This document shows, one piece after another, positions 53,645 to 63,013 of a stretch of DNA of 64,000 bases (position 1 is the first letter of the stretch; every line of letters starts with the position of its first letter). Below the pieces are notes generated by a model. The model was given only the letters and a program-made list of their open reading frames with translations. It did not search any database and was not told the origin of the DNA. A program made the translations under genes and the position numbers. The DNA is from Candidatus Hydrogenedentota bacterium (GTDB lineage Bacteria; Hydrogenedentota; Hydrogenedentia; Hydrogenedentales; CAITNO01). The stretch covers positions 124,001-188,000 of the forward strand of contig CAITNO010000035.1 of NCBI GenBank assembly GCA_903893795.1, written 5' to 3'.

Positions 53645-54817
53645 CTAGTGCCGGGCAAACGCCTTCCATGAAGGCACCGTGCCGATTCTGTCAAAGACAG
53701 CCTTTGCCACGATGACCGCTTCATATCTCTGATAATGGGCATAGGACCAGGGCCGGTTGGCTTTCTCAAATGCTGCTCTCGTCGAAAGATAATCGATCCC
53801 GTTGGACTGCGCAATGTCATCCAGAACTGCAACCGTCTGGGAGGCGTCTCCCACAGTGGCCAAATGCACCAGGAGAAAATCCGCACCGGTTGCCCGCGTG
53901 CAATGGTCGGCCTCCAGGACGATCTTGCTGTTAAGGTCTTTGAGTTCCTGGTCGTATTTTCCATTGTTCAAAGTTGGCAGAAATCCCTTCTCAAGCTCAT
54001 CCAACCGCCTCCTCACGAAGAAACGCCCAAATCTTTCCCGAAGACCAGCCAGCGTTTCACCGGGTTCCCCAATGGGCACATTTGTCAGTTGAAGCCGCTT
54101 TTCCCCGTCCAGAACAAAACGCGGTTTGCGGTACCCCCGGAACGAGAGCAAGGAACGGTGCAGGTCTTCGGCAATTGGCGCAAAGAGAACAAGTGCGGGT
54201 TTGTATTCGCCCATGGTCTCGCGCAGCGTGATGTACATTTGATCAAGGCCATACCCGCTCACCCCCAGGTTTATCACCTGAAAGCGGCTGTCAAGGGATT
54301 CCAGAACGCATGGCCATGCGTCCTGGTCGGCGGCCTCCGCGCCGAAGGTGAAGGAATCCCCCACCGCCAGAATTACATATTTGTCCGGCTGGAACACATA
54401 TTCCGAAGTGCCGCGAAGCCCCCGACCGTTGGTGTGGCAGGGTGGATTGGTTTCGGCCACATGCGCTTTGGGAGTCCAGCCGCGTGTGGGATGGACATCA
54501 TGAAAGGTCAAAGAGCCGGACGGCTGCCACTGTTTGAGGAACATGAGTATCCAGGCAGCATCCCCGCAAGGATTGTAGGGGTTGCCAAACCCGACGGTAA
54601 GCTCCTGCCACACTGCCGCGCCCGAAAAAATAAAGGCGCTTATCCCCGCCAGCACCAGCAAAGCTTTGTGAGACCGTCTCAACTGCAGAGCCTCCAATAT
54701 CCGGCGGCAATAATCGACAATATGAACAGCAGAAAAACGCGAATGGTCATTGGGCGCAGGTGTAGCCCAGCGTCGCACCTTCCCGCCGCCACGTGTGCTG
54801 CCCGGTGGTTGTTTCAA
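53645..54817 (-). CDS. Membrane-anchored SGNH/GDSL hydrolase-like protein
   Basis: The frame opens at TTG 54817, with GTG 54778 as an alternative; neither has an ideal ribosome binding site, so the start is uncertain. The product is up to 390 residues. A membrane helix (HKALLVLAGISAFIFSGAAV, about 50-70) anchors the protein. The SGNH block I is LAVGDSFTFGAEA and block II is NLGVSGYGLDQM; the C-terminal WSYAHYQRYEAV may hold the catalytic His. The classic block V DxxH is not clear. It is probably an extracytoplasmic esterase or deacetylase acting on envelope glycans. Confidence 0.7.
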   Translation of the reverse strand: MKQPPGSTRGGGKVRRWATPAPNDHSRFSAVHIVDYCRRILEALQLRRSHKALLVLAGISAFIFSGAAVWQELTVGFGNPYNPCGDAAWILMFLKQWQPSGSLTFHDVHPTRGWTPKAHVAETNPPCHTNGRGLRGTSEYVFQPDKYVILAVGDSFTFGAEAADQDAWPCVLESLDSRFQVINLGVSGYGLDQMYITLRETMGEYKPALVLFAPIAEDLHRSLLSFRGYRKPRFVLDGEKRLQLTNVPIGEPGETLAGLRERFGRFFVRRRLDELEKGFLPTLNNGKYDQELKDLNSKIVLEADHCTRATGADFLLVHLATVGDASQTVAVLDDIAQSNGIDYLSTRAAFEKANRPWSYAHYQRYEAVIVAKAVFDRIGTVPSWKAFARH

Positions 54818-54868
54818 GTCGGTCCCTGCGGCTCCAGTGCAGCAATGCTGAACATTATCCGGGCAGTT

Positions 54869-56185
54869 CTATTTGATTTCACGAATCAGAACATTGCGGT
54901 ATTCAAACCCGCCGCTTTGCCCCTGCAGGCCGATGTGCCCGCTCTGGCGCCTGAGGCCGGGATGGTCGTTGACCATATCCATATGCCCGTCCATATCGCC
55001 GTCAACCACCCTGGTGCCATTCAGGGTTATGGCGATTTTCTGGCCTTGCATGTGGATGTCCATCTTCTGCCACTCACCGAAAGGCTTTGATGCGCGCGGC
55101 GCGGCGGGAATGGTCGCATAGACGCTTCCGGAGTGCTCGTGGGGTTTCAGATCTTTGTTCAGTTCGTCATAGTCGTCGATCACCTGAATTCTGGAACCCT
55201 CAACGGCCGGGTCACCGGTTCGGGGAGCACGGATAATGACGCCGCCGTTTCCGCCTTTGGGAACCCGGAACTCAAGGGAAAGGTCAAAATCACCGTACTC
55301 TTTGTCTGTGGAGAGCCATGCGTTTCCGCCGTCTTCCGTGTATAGAACGCCCCCCTTTTCATGCCAGGTGGACTTGTCGCCCACCGCTTCCCAACCGCTG
55401 AAGTCTTTGGCATTGAAAAGGGGTGTCCATCCGTCCGCCATGGCGAGCAGGCGGGTGATGGTGGGCTCCAGGGCCTCGGCCTCAAGGGCATAGCCCTTTT
55501 CACTGAGGTGAAGCAGGTCGAACATGATGTCCTCGGTCACTTCACCCTTGTCATTGAGGAAGATTTTGCCGATGTCCATGTACTCGACCATCGGGTCAAA
55601 AGAAACGGCGGAGCCGAACTTGGCGGAGGCGTCCCTGAGCTTCTGCAGCTTTGCGGCTTCCACATCGCCGCGGGGAAAAATGGCCAGCAAAAGAATGCGC
55701 ATCATGGGCAGGCGGGTGCGCAGCCTCTTCACAACGGCTTCAACGCCTTCGGCCATTTCGGCGGCGGTGTTGTTATGGCTGTTGTTGGTGCCGATCATGA
55801 CCACGGCGAGCTTCGGCTGAATGTCCTCCAGATTGAGGTCGTCCAACCGCCATAGAACGTTCTGCGTCTGGTCCCCGCCGATGCCGAGGTTCAGGGGGTT
55901 GCGTTTGCCGTAGTAATTGTCCCATACCTTCTTGCCGTGGACATTCCAGTACATGGTGATGGAGTCGCCGACAAACAGCATGTCCACCTTGCCCTCTTTT
56001 AACCGCAGGTGGTTGCCGTGCTGCTGCTCCGCCATTCCAACGTCTGTGCGCTGCACGGGAATGATGGCTGAATTCACGTAAGGCCTTTTGGAAACGGCGC
56101 TTCCGGAATAGAAACCAGCGGTTGCGGCAAGGGCCGCCACAAGGACCAGCAGAATGGCGCAGCGCAGACTGGAACGGTTACACAA
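54869..56185 (-). CDS. SGNH acetylhydrolase fused to a DUF1080 domain
   Basis: TTG 56185 fits best: AAAGG lies about eight bases upstream, and the frame then starts with an N-terminal export or anchor segment (CAILLVLVAALAATAGF). The product is 438 residues. The SGNH domain (about 40-245) has FVGDSITMYW, NLGIGGDQTQNVLWRL, VVMIGTNNSH and DLLHLSEKGY, covering blocks I, II, III and V with Ser, Gly, Asn, Asp and His present. The DUF1080 domain (about 250-438) has LFNAKDFSGWEAV and GGVIIRAPRTGDP. The fusion suggests deacetylation and glycan recognition or hydrolysis in one secreted protein. It is divergent from nothing: its neighbours on both sides are also on the minus strand. Confidence 0.85.
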   Translation of the reverse strand: MCNRSSLRCAILLVLVAALAATAGFYSGSAVSKRPYVNSAIIPVQRTDVGMAEQQHGNHLRLKEGKVDMLFVGDSITMYWNVHGKKVWDNYYGKRNPLNLGIGGDQTQNVLWRLDDLNLEDIQPKLAVVMIGTNNSHNNTAAEMAEGVEAVVKRLRTRLPMMRILLLAIFPRGDVEAAKLQKLRDASAKFGSAVSFDPMVEYMDIGKIFLNDKGEVTEDIMFDLLHLSEKGYALEAEALEPTITRLLAMADGWTPLFNAKDFSGWEAVGDKSTWHEKGGVLYTEDGGNAWLSTDKEYGDFDLSLEFRVPKGGNGGVIIRAPRTGDPAVEGSRIQVIDDYDELNKDLKPHEHSGSVYATIPAAPRASKPFGEWQKMDIHMQGQKIAITLNGTRVVDGDMDGHMDMVNDHPGLRRQSGHIGLQGQSGGFEYRNVLIREIK

Positions 56186-56346
56186 GGTTAATGCCTTTCT
56201 TTGCGACTCGAAGGGGAGTGTAATACTTTTGCCGGAGCTTTTCCAAGGACCGCCTGGCCGGGATCTGTCGGCCGTGGAAGAAAGCTTCGCGAAGAAGATC
56301 GCCTCATTCCCTGCGCGGAATCAACAGGCCTCAGTTGCGTTGTCCA

Positions 56347-58707
56347 TCACCGCGTCGCGGGCTGCGTTTCGTCGATGTATGCCGTGCCTTTCTTGTAAAG
56401 CGCAAGGCGTTTCTCTATGTCGTCCATGTTCCGCTGCTTTTCTGCGGCCGCCATTCCCTCCGCCTGTCCAAGCACCGCCACCGCTTTCTCCTGCGTTTCA
56501 ACGGCCAGGGCAAACTGTCCGTCCGCCCCATAGGCCGCCGCGAGCGTGTCGAGGCAATACCAGGCGGACTTGGACTGCTCCAAGGCCTGAAGGGCATATT
56601 CGACCGCCTTCTTTCCGTCTCTGAAGCGGGCATCCCTGCAGGTGGCATGGAGCCACGCGAGGCTGTTCCGGGCCTCGGCGCATTGCGGGTCCATTTCGAG
56701 GGCCCTGCCAAGTTGCCGAAGGGCCTCCTCATAGCGCCCCTGTTTTGCGGCCAGCGCGCCCAGTTTGTTGACGGCGTCGGCGTAGTTGGGATCCAGGTCT
56801 GCCGCTTTTTTCAGCCACGCCGCGGCCTCATCGTCGCGCCCCTGGTTCATGTCGAGCACGCCCAGGTTGCACAGCGCCTGGGCATGGTCCGGTTTCAGCC
56901 TCAGCGCCTCGGTCAAATGCGTCCTGGCGTCGTCCTGGTGCCCTTCGGCAAGGTCCACCATGCCCAGATTGCTGAAGGCGTCGGCCTGCCTTGGATTCAG
57001 TTTCAGCACCCTGGCCAGCCAGGTGCGGGCCTCATCGTGCCGTCCCTGTTTGATGGCCAGCACGCCCATGTTGTTCAGGGCCTCAACGTGCTCCGGCTTT
57101 ATCTCCAGCGCCCGCGTCAGACATGTCACGGCCTCGTCATAACGGCCCTCATCCAGATCCATCTTGCCCAGATTGGTGAGTGCGTCCACCTGGTCTGGAT
57201 GCTTCGCGAGCACCCGGGCCAGGCAGGCTCTCGCCTCTTCGTAGCGGTGTTGTTTGATGTTGAGCGCGCTCATGTTGTTCAGGCCGTCCACATAGTCCGG
57301 GTCCATTTCCAGCGCCTTCGACAGACTGGCTCTTGACGCGTCGTAGCGCCCGTCCTTCATGGCCAGCACGCCCAGATTGTTGTAGGCGGCGCTGCTCGGA
57401 TAACCGGCGTCTATCGCATGGCGAAAGAGCGTTTCGCCGTTCCGCCAGTATCCGGCCTGCACCGCGGCACAGCCCGCAAGCAGGACCAGCGCGGCGACGG
57501 TGGAAGCGGCCAGAACGCGCCGGGGCGCGTGCAGCGCGGCGGCCAGGTCAGCAAGGCCCCAGGCAAACATGATGAAAATGCCGATAAGCGGGATGTATGT
57601 GTAGCGGTCCGCATGGGAAAAGCTGCCCGCCTGCACCAGTTCAATCACGGGCACAAGTGTGCCCAGATACCACAGCCACCCGACGATGAGGTAGGGGCGG
57701 CGCCGGGCTTCGCGGAGGCAGAGCAGCGTGATTGAAACCAGTATGACGGCCGCGCCGGCCACCTGCCACGCGGGACGGGTGAGCGGATGGGGGTAATAGG
57801 CCGCCAACCCTGTGGGCCATACGGTCTTCACCAGGTAAATCACATAGACCACCACCGCATTGGCACAGCGCGCCGGGAGGGACACTTTTTCGCCGAAGGA
57901 CAGGTTGTTGCCCTGCGCCTGCATGGTGAAGGTGATCACGCTGAACGCCGCCGTGATGAGAAACAGGGGTGCTTTCTCCACGGCCAGCCGGGCCGCCTTT
58001 TTGGCCAGCACGCCGGTTGCGGCGGCGCGGTCCATCTGTTCCAGCGGCCAGTAATCCAGCAGCAGCAGCACAAAAGGCAGTGTCACCACCATTGGCTTCG
58101 ACAGGAGGCCCAGCAGGAACATGAAGACCACGGCCAGATAGCGGCCAAGACCGGGGCGCTCCCGGTGCCAGGCATAGGCCCCGAGGCACGCCGTCCAGAA
58201 CAGCATGCTCAGCACATCCTTGCGCTCCGCTATCCAGGCCACCGATTCCACATGCAGGGGATGGACGGCAAAGAGGGCGGCCACCAGCGCGCTCGGCCAC
58301 AGGCGGCGCGTCATACGCGCAAAGACGAGAAAGAGCAGGATGGAATCGGCCGTATGCAGGATGAGGTTGGTCAGGTGGTGGCCCCAGGGGTGCAGTCCGT
58401 AGAGGGAGCAGTCCGCCATGTGGCTCAGCCAGGTCAGCGGGTGCATGTAAAGCGCGCGGTTGGTGGTGAACGCCCAAACCACGCCCGCCCAGCTCAGCCC
58501 CTGCTGCACGGCGGTGTTGTCCGTCACATACAGTGGGTCGTCGTAATTAACAAAATCCTGCCAGAGGGTCCGGCCGTAGACGGCGCAGCAGGCAAAGGCG
58601 AGCAGCACGCAGACAGACACAACTAGACCGCCCTGCCGGGGACTGCCGCCGGGTGCCGCGCCGAAGGCTGCCGGTGATTCTTTCTTCTTTTGTTTTGCTT
58701 GTGCCAT
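56347..58707 (-). CDS. Polytopic membrane protein with C-terminal TPR repeats (TMTC-like)
   Basis: ATG 58707 begins MAQAKQKKKESPAAFG, a basic cytoplasmic tail; no strong ribosome binding site is visible. The product is 786 residues. About ten helices fill residues 30-430. The segment FAVHPLHVESVAWIAERKD is a hallmark of the TMTC/O-mannosyltransferase-like TPR proteins common in Planctomycetes and relatives. At least eight TPR units follow (LNNMGVLAIKQGRHDEARTW; ALCNLGVLDMNQGRDDEAAA). The protein probably glycosylates exported substrates, inferred from the family alone. Confidence 0.82.
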   Translation of the reverse strand: MAQAKQKKKESPAAFGAAPGGSPRQGGLVVSVCVLLAFACCAVYGRTLWQDFVNYDDPLYVTDNTAVQQGLSWAGVVWAFTTNRALYMHPLTWLSHMADCSLYGLHPWGHHLTNLILHTADSILLFLVFARMTRRLWPSALVAALFAVHPLHVESVAWIAERKDVLSMLFWTACLGAYAWHRERPGLGRYLAVVFMFLLGLLSKPMVVTLPFVLLLLDYWPLEQMDRAAATGVLAKKAARLAVEKAPLFLITAAFSVITFTMQAQGNNLSFGEKVSLPARCANAVVVYVIYLVKTVWPTGLAAYYPHPLTRPAWQVAGAAVILVSITLLCLREARRRPYLIVGWLWYLGTLVPVIELVQAGSFSHADRYTYIPLIGIFIMFAWGLADLAAALHAPRRVLAASTVAALVLLAGCAAVQAGYWRNGETLFRHAIDAGYPSSAAYNNLGVLAMKDGRYDASRASLSKALEMDPDYVDGLNNMSALNIKQHRYEEARACLARVLAKHPDQVDALTNLGKMDLDEGRYDEAVTCLTRALEIKPEHVEALNNMGVLAIKQGRHDEARTWLARVLKLNPRQADAFSNLGMVDLAEGHQDDARTHLTEALRLKPDHAQALCNLGVLDMNQGRDDEAAAWLKKAADLDPNYADAVNKLGALAAKQGRYEEALRQLGRALEMDPQCAEARNSLAWLHATCRDARFRDGKKAVEYALQALEQSKSAWYCLDTLAAAYGADGQFALAVETQEKAVAVLGQAEGMAAAEKQRNMDDIEKRLALYKKGTAYIDETQPATR

Positions 58708-58874
58708 GAGGATGAAACCCAGTAAATCACAGGTTTTCGCGCGAACGCAACAGGCGCGGCATCGGGCTTTCCCATTAACATTGACAGGAGTGCCCCAAAA
58801 TGTCACCATGCTGGGGCTTTGGGCCGGGACGCTGTCAGCCACGGTGACACTGCATGGAACGAAACGGAAAGGAC

Positions 58875-60116
58875 ATGATGCGGCATTGGCGGATGACGGG
58901 GTTGCTTGTTCTTGCCGTAACGGCCGCCATGGCCGCTTGCGGGGAGGACTGGCCCCAGTTTCGCGGGCTGAACCGCGACGGCAAATCGCCCGAGACCGGC
59001 CTCCTCAAGGAATGGCCCGCCGAGGGACCCAAACTGCTTTGGAGCGTTGAGGGGCTCGGGAAGGGCTATTCATCGCCGGTCATCGCAAACGGCATGGTCT
59101 GCGTCACCGGCATGGTCGGTGAGAAAATGGAAGGCACGCTCTTCGCCTTCGACGACACCGGGCAGCCGAAGTGGCAGACCAATTACGGCGCTGAGTTCGA
59201 CGACAAGGCCTATCCCGGCACACGAAGCGCCCCCACGGTGGACGCCTCCCATCTGTACGAGTTCACCGGAATGGGTGTGCTGTTGTGCCTGGACGCCCAG
59301 ACCGGCGCGGTCCAATGGTCGCGCGATTTGCCGAAGGAATTTGGCGGCGAATCGCCCCGCTGCGGATTTGCAGGCGCCCCCTGCGTGTACAAGGACAGTG
59401 TGATCTGCACGCCTGGCGGAAAGGATGCCGCGCTGGTTGCCCTGGACAAACAGACGGGCAGGACCGTCTGGACCAGCACGGGCTTCACGGACCAGTCGGC
59501 CTACTGCTCGCCGCTCCTCCTCAAGCGGGGCGGCCTTGGCCTCGTGGTGACCATCACGGCGCGGCATGTCGTGGGACTCGACGCGGACAGAGGAAAGCTC
59601 CTCTGGAGCCAGCCCTTCGACACCATTGCCGAAGACCCCAACCATTCCGTGTCCCCCGTGTGCCAGGAGGATTGGCTTTATGTTACCAGCGGCCACCGCG
59701 AAGGCGGGCAGATGTACACGCTCTCACCCGACGGCCGCAGCGCCGCCGCCGCGTGGGAGGACAAGGTTCTGAACACCCTCCACGGCGGCCTGCTGTTCAT
59801 GGACGGCTATGTCTACGGCTCCAATGCGCGCGGCAAATGGGTCTGTCTGGAGGCCAAGACCGGCCAGGTGATGTACGAGACGACCGGTGTGGGCATGGGC
59901 TCCTTGGTCTATGCCGACGGCATGTTCTACTGCTACGGCGAGAAGGGAACGGTTGCGCTCGTTCCCGTCAATCCGAAAGCCCACGAGATCACCAGCAAGT
60001 TCAAAATCACCCGGGGCGAAGGCCCCCATTGGGCCCACCCGGTCATCTCCGGCGGGCGCTTGTATATCCGCCATGGCGATGTGCTGATGGTCTATGCAAT
60101 ACGCCCCGGCGGGTAG
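58875..60116 (+). CDS. Secreted PQQ-type beta-propeller repeat protein
   Basis: ATG 58875 (or the adjacent ATG 58878) follows GGAAAGG; an in-frame ATG at 58854 would extend the N-terminus. The product is 413 residues with a signal peptide (MTGLLVLAVTAAMAA, Cys just after, so lipidation is possible). After the signal, EDWPQFRGLNRDGKSPET is the usual start of this family. PQQ-like blades follow (LLCLDAQTGAVQWSRDLPKE, LVALDKQTGRTVWTSTGFTD, WVCLEAKTGQVMYETTGVG). Such proteins are frequent in Planctomycetes-like genomes. No PQQ-binding Trp-disc residues can be confirmed and no enzyme function is assigned. Confidence 0.85.
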   Translation: MMRHWRMTGLLVLAVTAAMAACGEDWPQFRGLNRDGKSPETGLLKEWPAEGPKLLWSVEGLGKGYSSPVIANGMVCVTGMVGEKMEGTLFAFDDTGQPKWQTNYGAEFDDKAYPGTRSAPTVDASHLYEFTGMGVLLCLDAQTGAVQWSRDLPKEFGGESPRCGFAGAPCVYKDSVICTPGGKDAALVALDKQTGRTVWTSTGFTDQSAYCSPLLLKRGGLGLVVTITARHVVGLDADRGKLLWSQPFDTIAEDPNHSVSPVCQEDWLYVTSGHREGGQMYTLSPDGRSAAAAWEDKVLNTLHGGLLFMDGYVYGSNARGKWVCLEAKTGQVMYETTGVGMGSLVYADGMFYCYGEKGTVALVPVNPKAHEITSKFKITRGEGPHWAHPVISGGRLYIRHGDVLMVYAIRPGG

Positions 60117-60178
60117 TATGATCGCCGCAGTGATTCGGTATTCAATGAACGCGGCAGTTGCAGCAGCGGAGACAATCC

Positions 60179-61012
60179 ATGCCCCCAGCAGAAGACACAA
60201 AACACTATCAGCCCAAGACCGTGCGGTTGGGCAATGCCGATGTGAGCCGCTTCATTCTCGGCGGCAACCCCTTCTCGGGGTTTGCGCACCAGTCTTTCGA
60301 GCGCGACGAGGAAATGCGCGACTGGTACACGATGGCGCGCATCAAGGAGGCCTACCGTCTGGCCGAGTCCGCCGGGGTGAGCGCCCATCTGGGCCGTGCC
60401 GATGAACTGGTGCTGCGGGCATTGCGCGAGTACCGGTTGGAGGGCGGCAGGATCGACTGGATTGCCCAAACCTGCCCGCTGACGGGCGGCTTCTTCCTGG
60501 GCATCGAAAGCGCGCGGGCGGGCAAAGCCAAAGCGTGCTTTCTGCACGGCGGCGAGATGGACCAGCGCGTGACCGCGGGCGACACCGCCGACATCTTCGA
60601 GGCCATCAAGCGCATCAAGGACCTGGGCATCGCGGCCGGTGTTGCGGGGCACACGACAGGCACCATCCAATGGGCGGCAGACCACCTGGAACTCGACTTC
60701 TTCATGGCCTGCTATTACAATCCCAGCGACCGCACCGTTCAGGCGGCGCGCGATTATGCGGACGAGGAGTATTACGGCGCCGAGGACCGCGACGCGATGT
60801 GCGCGCTCATCCAGCAACTGCCCGCCCCGGCCATTCACTACAAAGTGCTCGCCGCCGGCCGCCACAACCCGCGCGAGGCCTTCGAATATGTCGCGCAGGC
60901 CTACCGTCCCGGCGATGCCGTCTGCGTCGGCGTCTTCACCAAGGAAAACCCGGACATGGTCCAGCAGGATGTGGACCTGCTGGAAGCGGCGCTGGAGCGT
61001 GCGGGGAAGTAG
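60179..61012 (+). CDS. TIM-barrel protein, aldo/keto-reductase-like
   Basis: ATG 60179 follows GGAG by about eight bases. The product is 277 residues, cytoplasmic. It begins MPPAEDTKHYQPKTVRLGNA and continues DVSRFILGGNPFSG, resembling the first strand of aldo/keto reductases. Alternating strands and helices (DWIAQTCPLTGGFFLGIESA, AIKRIKDLGIAAGVAGH, DAVCVGVFTKENPDMVQQDV) give a barrel. The Asp-Tyr-Lys-His tetrad of aldo/keto reductases is not obvious, so the reaction is unknown. The gene ends just before a convergent glycoside hydrolase. Confidence 0.65.
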   Translation: MPPAEDTKHYQPKTVRLGNADVSRFILGGNPFSGFAHQSFERDEEMRDWYTMARIKEAYRLAESAGVSAHLGRADELVLRALREYRLEGGRIDWIAQTCPLTGGFFLGIESARAGKAKACFLHGGEMDQRVTAGDTADIFEAIKRIKDLGIAAGVAGHTTGTIQWAADHLELDFFMACYYNPSDRTVQAARDYADEEYYGAEDRDAMCALIQQLPAPAIHYKVLAAGRHNPREAFEYVAQAYRPGDAVCVGVFTKENPDMVQQDVDLLEAALERAGK

Positions 61013-61028
61013 CCTCCCCACTGGGAGC

Positions 61029-61046
61029 GCCGGCATCCCTGCCGGC
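61029..61046. terminator. GCCGGC-repeat hairpin between convergent genes
   Basis: GCCGGC at 61029-61034 pairs with GCCGGC at 61041-61046 around ATCCCT. It lies between the stops of the barrel protein (61012) and the hydrolase (61058). The same type of short palindrome (GCAGGCG/CGCCTGC) occurs at 35379-35395. Confidence 0.35.
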
Positions 61047-61057
61047 TTCTTCGCCGC

Positions 61058-63013
61058 CTATTTCCACTCCAGTTTCACGCTGCCCTTGATGAACAGTTCC
61101 GGCACGCGATAGGGCGACACAAAGGCAAAGGACACTTCGCCCGCGCCCGGTTCTTTGGGGGCGATGCCCGTGAATTCCAGCATGCGTCGGTCGCCAGGCG
61201 CGACCGGTTCCCCCGCGAAACTCCACAGTGCTGGAAGTCCCAGCACGGCCGCCGCACCGGTGAAGTCCATGTGGTGCCCCGCCTCGGCCACCCAGGGACA
61301 CACGCCCTGGTTGTGCAGTGCCACCCGCAGTGTGAAGGCTTCGCCGCAGTTCAGCATTGGCAGTGGTTCCACCTGCGCCGTTCCCACGAATTGATGCGGG
61401 TCCAGGAGGTTGTCGAACCACTGGTCAAATCCGGCCATGAATTCGCGGTAGGGCTTGACCATCCACTTGGAATTGGACAGCATGTCGCCCGGCGCCTTTT
61501 GCATGGCGGCATCATACTTGGCCGCCCAGGCGTACATCTCGGCGTAGTCGGCCAGAATCGCATCCCGCACTTCTTTGGGCAAACCTTCGGGCTTGTCCAG
61601 CGCCTCTCGGTTCGCGCGGACGCTGTCATAGATCGCCGTGAACTTGTCCAGTCGGTGCAATTGGTATTCAAAGAAGGGCGCATAGAGGTCCACATGACCG
61701 TACCATCGGTCGAGCGTGTCCCTGTGGTCTGCCGTCTTCAGGTCGGCGAGATGTGCCCGGAACGGCTCCACACCGTCCAGCCCCTCTTTCAGGGTGTTCT
61801 GCCGCTGTTCATTCGACAGCGTCAGCCAGTTGGCGGGCAGCATGGGCAGGGCGTTGATATCCCACAGATGCTCGTAGGCGCGGTTCATTTGCACAAAGGG
61901 CAGCGCGCCGGTCGTGCCGAATTCGCGCATGCCCCAGGCATAGCGCAGCGAGTTCGGCGTCGCCGTGGGCTCCCAGCCAAACCAGCCGATGGACTCCCAG
62001 GGAAGCTCGGTGCCGCAGTAGGCGCCGCCTATCCAGAAACTCGGACGGTCGCAGAGCAGCCGCTTCATGCGGTGCGACGGGGCCACACGGAAGTTGGCGT
62101 AGAGATTGTCCGGCCAAGTGTCGCCCATGGGAGCGGTGCGGTTGTAGTCCCGTGCCAGCACGGCCGCGCCGCAGCCGTGGCCCACCACATAGAGGTCCTG
62201 CGGCAGCAGCGGGTCCAGTTCGGGCTTGTACATGTCGTTGTAGGGATAGACCGCCATGCCCCCCTTGAACCCGCCGTTCCGCAGCAGGTCATAAATCGTC
62301 AGGTACTGCTCCCATACGGGGTCTTTCGTCCGTGACTTGGCGTAATACTCCTTGCAGCGGTCGCAGGTGCATTTGCCGCCGTTGTCGTCGCGGATGAGGA
62401 AGAGCCCGTCGATGGGGTAGGTTTCGAGCAGTTCCTTGAAAAAGGCCTCCACGTAGCGCGCATACTCGGGATGGCTGGGGCAGGGAACCTTGTCGCTGCC
62501 GGGCGCCATGGCCTCGGGGTGGGATTTGGCATAGGTCGTGGGCACGCACCCGATGGGAATCCACAGCCACACCTGCGCGCCCCGCTCGTGCAGGTACTGC
62601 ATGAGCCGGAGCCCGTGTTCACGCTGCTGGTCGAGATCGGCGAAACGGGCGCCCGACGATTCGTCATAGGCGTCCGGCGCGTCCGAATGCAGTTCCGGCA
62701 TGTACTTGTAGGCAACGGGCATTTTCCAGTTACCCCACATGCCCAGGCAGCCGAACACGTTCATGCCCGAATCGAGCAGACCGTCAAAGACGCGCCGCCA
62801 TTCGTCGTCGTTTCCGTAAGGAAAGTCGCCCTCGAAATTGCCGCCGCCGAAGCCTCCGGAGCGCAATTGCACCACGGGAGTGCGGGCGATGAGCGGAATT
62901 CCGCCTTCCTTTCCAAAGCGCCGCAGATGATGCGCAATCGCCCGGGCCGCACTGTAGGCGCCGAGCCGCGTTTGCGCATGCACCGTCACGCCGCCATCGG
63001 CCCTGGGTGTCAT
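61058..63013 (-). CDS. GH20-like glycoside hydrolase, catalytic part
   Basis: ATG 63013 overlaps the upstream stop (ATGA). The product is 651 residues. It opens with MTPRADGGVTVHAQTRLGAY and continues SAARAIAHHLRRFG, the second half of a GH20b/DUF4838-type alpha-beta domain. A TIM barrel follows, with FLIRDDNGGKCTCDRCKEYY (a CxCxxC motif common in these hydrolases) and GDTWPDNLYANFRVAP. The C-terminal about 100 residues form an NPCBM or Ig-like beta domain. Because the first half of the N-terminal domain is in the preceding frame, the ATG at 63013 may be an artefact of a frameshift rather than a real start. Confidence 0.78.
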   Translation of the reverse strand: MTPRADGGVTVHAQTRLGAYSAARAIAHHLRRFGKEGGIPLIARTPVVQLRSGGFGGGNFEGDFPYGNDDEWRRVFDGLLDSGMNVFGCLGMWGNWKMPVAYKYMPELHSDAPDAYDESSGARFADLDQQREHGLRLMQYLHERGAQVWLWIPIGCVPTTYAKSHPEAMAPGSDKVPCPSHPEYARYVEAFFKELLETYPIDGLFLIRDDNGGKCTCDRCKEYYAKSRTKDPVWEQYLTIYDLLRNGGFKGGMAVYPYNDMYKPELDPLLPQDLYVVGHGCGAAVLARDYNRTAPMGDTWPDNLYANFRVAPSHRMKRLLCDRPSFWIGGAYCGTELPWESIGWFGWEPTATPNSLRYAWGMREFGTTGALPFVQMNRAYEHLWDINALPMLPANWLTLSNEQRQNTLKEGLDGVEPFRAHLADLKTADHRDTLDRWYGHVDLYAPFFEYQLHRLDKFTAIYDSVRANREALDKPEGLPKEVRDAILADYAEMYAWAAKYDAAMQKAPGDMLSNSKWMVKPYREFMAGFDQWFDNLLDPHQFVGTAQVEPLPMLNCGEAFTLRVALHNQGVCPWVAEAGHHMDFTGAAAVLGLPALWSFAGEPVAPGDRRMLEFTGIAPKEPGAGEVSFAFVSPYRVPELFIKGSVKLEWK

